From CAVPLU01 sp050012535 (GTDB lineage Archaea; Thermoproteota; Bathyarchaeia; 40CM-2-53-6), in assembly GCA_050012535.1 (NCBI GenBank), contig JBEKGZ010000068.1, positions 1-8,194 of the forward strand: DNA of 8,194 nt, in the 5' to 3' direction. Positions 4,664-8,194 of this stretch are shown in pieces. How positions within the stretch are numbered: the first letter of the stretch is position 1; every line of letters starts with the position of its first letter. The translations under genes and the position numbers were made by a program. Below the pieces are notes generated by a model, which saw only the letters and a list, made by a program, of their open reading frames with translations, had not been told where the DNA came from and made no database searches.

Positions 4664-7417
4664 TCACTTCTTGAGGTACGATTGAACAACGTTCTTCGCG
4701 CTCGAAAGTGCGGCTTCAGCGTTGCTTAGTTTGGTTCCGCCGCCCTGTCCGAAGTATTCTTTTCCGCCGCCTCCGCCGCCCACGAGCTTTGCCAGTTCTC
4801 CCGCGATTCTACCTGCATGCACGCCCTCTTTGATCGCCTCTTTGCCCGCACCGACAAAGATTCTAACGCTGTCCTTCACCAGCGCAACAACGAAGACAGC
4901 GCTCTGGTCAGCTTCAAGGACTTGGTTCGACAGCGCAACGATGTCCTCTTCTTCGCCTATCTTCTTCAGTTCGGTAACCAGCTTGATCTTGCCAATCCTC
5001 TCAGCACGTGAGAGAAGATCCTTCGATTCAACGGCTGCAAGTTGGGTTCGTACGTCCTGTAATCGTTTGCTCAGTCGATCCTTCTCTTCCGCCATGGATC
5101 TCGCGTATTCATCCACTTTCTCAAGAGGCGCATCCAGAATCGAAGCGCTCCTCTCCAATATTCCCTGCCTGTTCTGGATGGCTTTCAGGGCCGCTGTCCC
5201 TGCGGCGAAGATGAGGCGTTCAACGCCGTCTTGGACGCGCTCCGTTTTGAGGACCTTGATTAGGCCTATCTCGCCTGTGTTTCTCACGTGTGTTCCACCG
5301 CAGGCTTCAACATCCCAGCCGGGGATCTTGATGACGCGTATCTCTCTTCCTGGAACGACGCCGCCCTGGTAGAGGATGAAGCCGTATTCCTGTTCGGCTT
5401 TCTCTCGCGGCATCCATGTCGCTTCGACTCGGACGCATTTCATGATAAGCTCGCCGGCGAGTCTTTCGATCTCAGCAACCTGTTCGTCGGTGATCCGTTC
5501 GTAATGCGAAATATCGAGCCGCACGCTTTCCGCACTCTTCTGCGCACCTGCTTGCCAGGCGTGTTGTCCGAGGACTCTCCTCGCCGCACCCAGAACGACA
5601 TGTGTTCCCGTGTGGTGGCGCATCAGTGCAATCCGACGCTGCCAGTCGAGTCTCCCCTTGACGACCTCCCCGAGCTTCGGCATTGGCCCTTCGATCAGGT
5701 GTAGTGCAACTCTGCCGGCGCGTTGGACATCAACGACCTCCGCTTGACCAAGCGTGGACACTATGGTGCCATGGTCGGCGAGTTGCCCACCCGCCTCAGA
5801 ATAGAAGCAGGTCTGGTCAAGCACGAGATATTTGTCGTCGATGATCCCGAGAACCTTCGCCTCGAACTCTTGTTGGTAGACATCCTTGTAGTACAGCGGC
5901 GTAGTCTCGGGGAACCTTGAGACCTTCTCCTTCAACAGCTTCTCCGCTTCGTCTTCAGCCTTGCCGGCTGCGGAAAGATGCGTCTGGGCGACCATTGCGA
6001 AGAAGTTCCCGGGAACATCGACTTTGATTCCTTCCTTCTCAGCTTCATCTCGCACGATATCCGGCACGAGTCCGTGCGAGTCATACAGTTGAACGAGCGT
6101 TTCTGTCGGTATGCTCTCTTGGTGTTTCGCCTTCAGGTCCGCTGAGATGCGTTTGACCATCTCGCTTCCCCTCTCCAGCGTCTTCTTGAACTTCTCCTCC
6201 TCAACTCGGAGGGCTTCGAGTATCTCGTTCCGCATCTCAACCAGATTCGGGAAGTCTACTCCCCAATGAGAGATCTGCATCTCTGTGATCTCGCCCAGCC
6301 GATCCTCAATTCCCAGCAGGCGCAGCATGCGGTATGTTCTTCGAATTAGTAGTCGCGTCAAGTAGCCAGCTGCCACGTTAGATGGAACAACTCCTTCAGC
6401 CAACAGGAAGGAAATCGCTTTCGTGTGATCGACCACTGCGGAGGCCCGTTCAATAGGAACGATGAGCTTCTCAAGTTCGCGCCAGTCCATCCCAAGTCTT
6501 TCCGCGACTTTCTTGCGCGCTTCGACTCGGTCTGACGTTTTCTCGATGTTCATGATGCCTGAGACTTTCGTGTTTTCGATCATGATCTTCGGATCTATGC
6601 TCGCTCCCGCAAGCTTGAGTACACGATCCAGTATTGGACCATAGATGACTGAGAAACAGCTCGGCGACCCCTGTGTTAGCCACGCCCACCGCTCGATCCC
6701 GTATCCCGTGTCCACGGTCCTAATCGGAAGCGGAGAGAGCTGTTCGCCTATGACCTTGTACTGCATGAAAACGAGCGTGGAGACCTCGAGGCCGTTCACG
6801 CAGGCTTCAAGGTCTGGTCCAGCGTTTCCTCCGCCCGACCAGAAGTGCTCCTTGTAGGTGACGAGGTCGGACTTGACGCCGAGCCTATCTGTCAGCAGCT
6901 CATGATGGTAACGGATCGTCTCGTCTTTCCAGTAGACCTGCTTGTCGGGGTAGTTGAATGCGTGATGTCCGCCCATTTCGAAGATGAGAAGATGCCTGCC
7001 CGCCGTGGGGCCAACATTGTCCAGATCGGTGAATCGTAGGCATGGCTGACTGACAACAAGTGGGTTCGCGGGCGGTGGAATTACACCATCCGTCACAAGT
7101 GGCTGGAAATCGTAGATGGAGGCACCGACTAGGTAGACGTCGTCGCGCCATCTGGCCACAACGGGATATGGCTTGATTATCTTGTGACCTTTGCTCTCAA
7201 AGAAAGACAGGAATGTCTGACGAGCTTCCCGAACTGATAGCTTCTTGCGGGCGGGTGAATTCTCGATGAATGTATACTCTTCGCAGGGGACGTCCCCACA
7301 GGTGTTACGGTCAGGGATCTGTGTCCAGAAGTGGCTTCCGCACCCGACGCAGCGACGTCTCACGAACCCTAACTCTTTGAAGAATGGAATCGCGAACTCT
7401 TTCTCGTCAATATCCAT
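4664..7417 (-). CDS. alaS: Alanyl-tRNA synthetase, archaeal type, 917 residues
   Basis: Class II synthetase that charges tRNA-Ala and edits Ser/Gly-tRNA-Ala. An archaeal N-terminal segment carries C23-x2-C26-x13-C40-x4-C45. The catalytic domain follows: ARQTFLSFFESKGHKIIKPY (65-84, motif 1), CLRFTDLDNVGPTAGRH (126-142, motif 2 region) and DTGYGIERWAW (236-246, motif 3). The editing domain has HHTGTH (601-606) and CGGTH (706-710), the usual four metal ligands H-x3-H and C-x3-H. A coiled region (about 770-820) leads to the C-Ala domain with a glycine-rich loop, VGGGGGGKEYFGQGGG (879-894). The start chosen is ATG 7417 (MDIDEKEF), where archaeal homologues begin; the frame is open for 44 more codons upstream, but that stretch is low-complexity leader sequence. 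Follows L12 by 139 nt and precedes leuS by 6 nt. Confidence 0.97.
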   Translation of the reverse strand: MDIDEKEFAIPFFKELGFVRRRCVGCGSHFWTQIPDRNTCGDVPCEEYTFIENSPARKKLSVREARQTFLSFFESKGHKIIKPYPVVARWRDDVYLVGASIYDFQPLVTDGVIPPPANPLVVSQPCLRFTDLDNVGPTAGRHLLIFEMGGHHAFNYPDKQVYWKDETIRYHHELLTDRLGVKSDLVTYKEHFWSGGGNAGPDLEACVNGLEVSTLVFMQYKVIGEQLSPLPIRTVDTGYGIERWAWLTQGSPSCFSVIYGPILDRVLKLAGASIDPKIMIENTKVSGIMNIEKTSDRVEARKKVAERLGMDWRELEKLIVPIERASAVVDHTKAISFLLAEGVVPSNVAAGYLTRLLIRRTYRMLRLLGIEDRLGEITEMQISHWGVDFPNLVEMRNEILEALRVEEEKFKKTLERGSEMVKRISADLKAKHQESIPTETLVQLYDSHGLVPDIVRDEAEKEGIKVDVPGNFFAMVAQTHLSAAGKAEDEAEKLLKEKVSRFPETTPLYYKDVYQQEFEAKVLGIIDDKYLVLDQTCFYSEAGGQLADHGTIVSTLGQAEVVDVQRAGRVALHLIEGPMPKLGEVVKGRLDWQRRIALMRHHTGTHVVLGAARRVLGQHAWQAGAQKSAESVRLDISHYERITDEQVAEIERLAGELIMKCVRVEATWMPREKAEQEYGFILYQGGVVPGREIRVIKIPGWDVEACGGTHVRNTGEIGLIKVLKTERVQDGVERLIFAAGTAALKAIQNRQGILERSASILDAPLEKVDEYARSMAEEKDRLSKRLQDVRTQLAAVESKDLLSRAERIGKIKLVTELKKIGEEEDIVALSNQVLEADQSAVFVVALVKDSVRIFVGAGKEAIKEGVHAGRIAGELAKLVGGGGGGKEYFGQGGGTKLSNAEAALSSAKNVVQSYLKK

Positions 7418-7434
7418 TATGGCGTCCCTTCGAG

Positions 7435-7490
7435 CCAACAAGGCAGAAGACGCAGTGAATACAAAGAACTTTCTTGCTCTGCCCTGTTGG
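7435..7490 (-). promoter_or_regulatory. 13-bp inverted repeat in the alaS leader
   Basis: In the gap between L12 and alaS (7418-7556), the minus strand carries CCAACAGGGCAGA (7490-7478) and TCTGCCTTGTTGG (7447-7435). As RNA they pair over 13 positions with a single G-U, enclosing a 30-nt loop, and end 17 nt before the alaS ATG. The G-U is a mismatch in DNA but pairs in RNA, which slightly favours an RNA structure. It could control alaS translation, or be a binding site for AlaRS or a stalk protein. The rest of the gap holds a pyrimidine-rich stretch but no clear terminator or TATA element. Confidence 0.5.
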
Positions 7491-7556
7491 TCACGGGGCT
7501 GGAGCAAGAAGAAATGCTTGGAGGGAAAGAGGATCCAAGACAAGCGCACGCAGGAA

Positions 7557-7856
7557 TCAGCCGAACAGGGCTCCGAGGCCCGCTAAGGCCTCTTCTTCCT
7601 TCTTCTTCTCGTCTTCTGGCTTCTTCTCTTCCTTCTTGGCTGGTGCAGCTGCTACTGGTGCCGCGACAGCAACTGGTGCTGCCTTCGCTGCCTTCAAAGC
7701 CTCATCAATCTTGACTTCAGAGAGGGCTGCTACGAGAGCCTTGATTCTGGCTTCCTCTGGCTTCACACCGACTGCCGATATGACTTTCTTTATGTTCTCT
7801 TCGTCGACTTTCTGCGCTGCTGAGTGAAGCAGCAATGCGGCGTACATATACTTCAT
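7557..7856 (-). CDS. rpl12: 50S ribosomal protein L12 (archaeal P1 type), 99 residues
   Basis: Stalk protein of the large ribosomal subunit. Dimers bind L10 through the N-terminal helical domain and use the C-terminal tail to recruit and stimulate translation GTPases. The N-terminus MKYMYAALLLHSAAQKVDEE and the following helices (to about residue 56) are the archaeal dimerisation domain. Then come an Ala/Pro hinge (about 57-73), a charged Lys/Glu stretch (74-89) and the conserved end LAGLGALFG (91-99). ATG at 7856 was chosen over an in-frame GTG at 7865 because MKYMYA is the family's N-terminus and a good ribosome binding site precedes it. The charged region has almost as many Lys as Glu, so it is less acidic than is usual for this family. 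It lies 29 nt after the preceding gene and 139 nt before alaS. Confidence 0.97.
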   Translation of the reverse strand: MKYMYAALLLHSAAQKVDEENIKKVISAVGVKPEEARIKALVAALSEVKIDEALKAAKAAPVAVAAPVAAAPAKKEEKKPEDEKKKEEEALAGLGALFG

Positions 7857-7862
7857 GATTCG

Positions 7863-7867
7863 CACCT
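7863..7867 (-). promoter_or_regulatory. Ribosome binding site of rpl12
   Basis: AGGTG on the minus strand ends 6 nt before ATG 7856 and matches the Shine-Dalgarno complement. It rules against the GTG at 7865, which lies inside it. Confidence 0.65.
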
Positions 7868-7885
7868 TGTACTAGGCTTCGCCAG

Positions 7886-8194
7886 CTACCGCTTAGCCTT
7901 CTTTTCAACCTTTTCCTGCCGTTTCTTCTCCGCAGGTTTCTTGGATGCTGCTTTAGTTTCGGATGGTTTGGCTGTAGGCGCCTTCGCCGGTTTGGCCTCA
8001 GTTGGTTTCGCTGCCGGTGGTTTCACTTCGGGTGGTTTGGCTTCGCTTGGCTTTGGTTCGGGTGGCTTCGGCTTTGGTTCAGCTGGCTTGGCCGCTGGTG
8101 GTTTGATTTCAGGCGGCTTGGCTTCGGGCGGTTTCTCTTCAGGTGGTTTGGTTTCGGGTGGCTTCGTCTCTGGTGCCTTGGCCTCAGCTGGTTT
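7886..8194 (-). CDS. C-terminal tail (102 residues) of a gene in the L10 (P0) position; KPPE-rich
   Basis: Only the 3' end is in the window; the frame is open from the edge to TAG at 7886-7888. The first 80 or so residues are repeats of about five residues, KPPE followed by A, T, E, I or V, and the last 18 are strongly basic (KKPAEKKRQEKVEKKAKR). The gene before L12 in archaeal L11-L1-L10-L12 clusters is L10, the stalk base that binds rRNA and the L12 dimers, so this is probably an L10 with a long tail. However, archaeal L10 normally ends in an acidic stretch and a GxxLFG-type tip like that of L12, and this one does not. The tail is certainly disordered or polyproline-like. It stands 29 nt upstream of rpl12. 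The identity rests on gene order only and could be wrong. Confidence 0.6.
   Translation of the reverse strand, partial: KPAEAKAPETKPPETKPPEEKPPEAKPPEIKPPAAKPAEPKPKPPEPKPSEAKPPEVKPPAAKPTEAKPAKAPTAKPSETKAASKKPAEKKRQEKVEKKAKR
7955..8194 (-). repeat. Degenerate 15-nt coding repeats encoding KPPEx units
   Basis: About sixteen imperfect 15-nt units, each encoding Lys-Pro-Pro/Ala-Glu-x, run to the window edge and probably beyond. Units differ mainly at third positions and in the last codon. One irregular unit (KPKPPEP) and a short stretch near the 3' end break the period. This is consistent with expansion by slippage or unequal exchange followed by divergence under protein-level selection. Confidence 0.75.

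Noticed and set aside
7418..7549. A 44-residue N-terminal extension of AlaRS from ATG 7549
   Set aside because: The stretch has no similarity to AlaRS as known, contains the inverted repeat of the leader, and the family begins at the MDxDEKEF-like segment at 7417.
7955..8194. CRISPR array or intergenic satellite
   Set aside because: The 15-nt period has no unique spacers and keeps one open reading frame, so it is a coding repeat.

Overview
The window is archaeal. It carries a TATA-box-binding protein, an archaeal P1-type L12 ending in GLGALFG, an archaeal-type LeuRS, an archaeal AlaRS with an N-terminal cysteine cluster, and a tRNA whose two introns fit bulge-helix-bulge (BHB) splice sites. 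The LeuRS wording (YPNSPQHIGHARTYT, GWCPNDGNPVGQHDTIGDVEP) and the stalk-protein/alaS gene order suggest the TACK side of the Archaea, perhaps a Thaumarchaeota/Bathyarchaeia relative. This placement is from memory and is tentative.

Layout. At 1-432 (minus) lies the N-terminal 144 residues of TBP, starting at GTG inside a perfect 9-bp inverted repeat. Diverging from it on the plus strand, about 0.9 kb that could pass for non-coding holds four tightly spaced small reading frames (about 484-648, 645-908, 915-1094, 1160-1378). They are linked by an ATGA overlap, a 6-nt gap and a good ribosome binding site. Two carry zinc-type cysteine motifs, and the last has a SWIB-like segment and an in-frame TAG that interrupts a zinc-ribbon-like Cys pattern. 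A tRNA-Arg(UCU) gene with two introns follows on the minus strand (1534-1662).

The rest is one minus-strand gene block, read from right to left: the lysine/proline-rich C-terminal tail of a gene in the L10 (P0) position (7886-8194), L12 (7557-7856), alaS (4664-7417) and leuS (1751-4657). Stalk genes followed by alaS is a known archaeal arrangement; leuS here is separated from alaS by only 6 nt. The block joins the ribosomal stalk, which recruits elongation factors, to two enzymes that supply it with charged tRNA. The alaS leader contains a 13-bp RNA-type stem.

The points most worth a second look are the doubly interrupted tRNA-Arg with its non-canonical D-arm intron and C33, the small-ORF cluster with the TAG-split zinc ribbon, the dyad over the tbp start, and the KPPE-repeat tail of the presumed L10, which lacks the usual archaeal ending.
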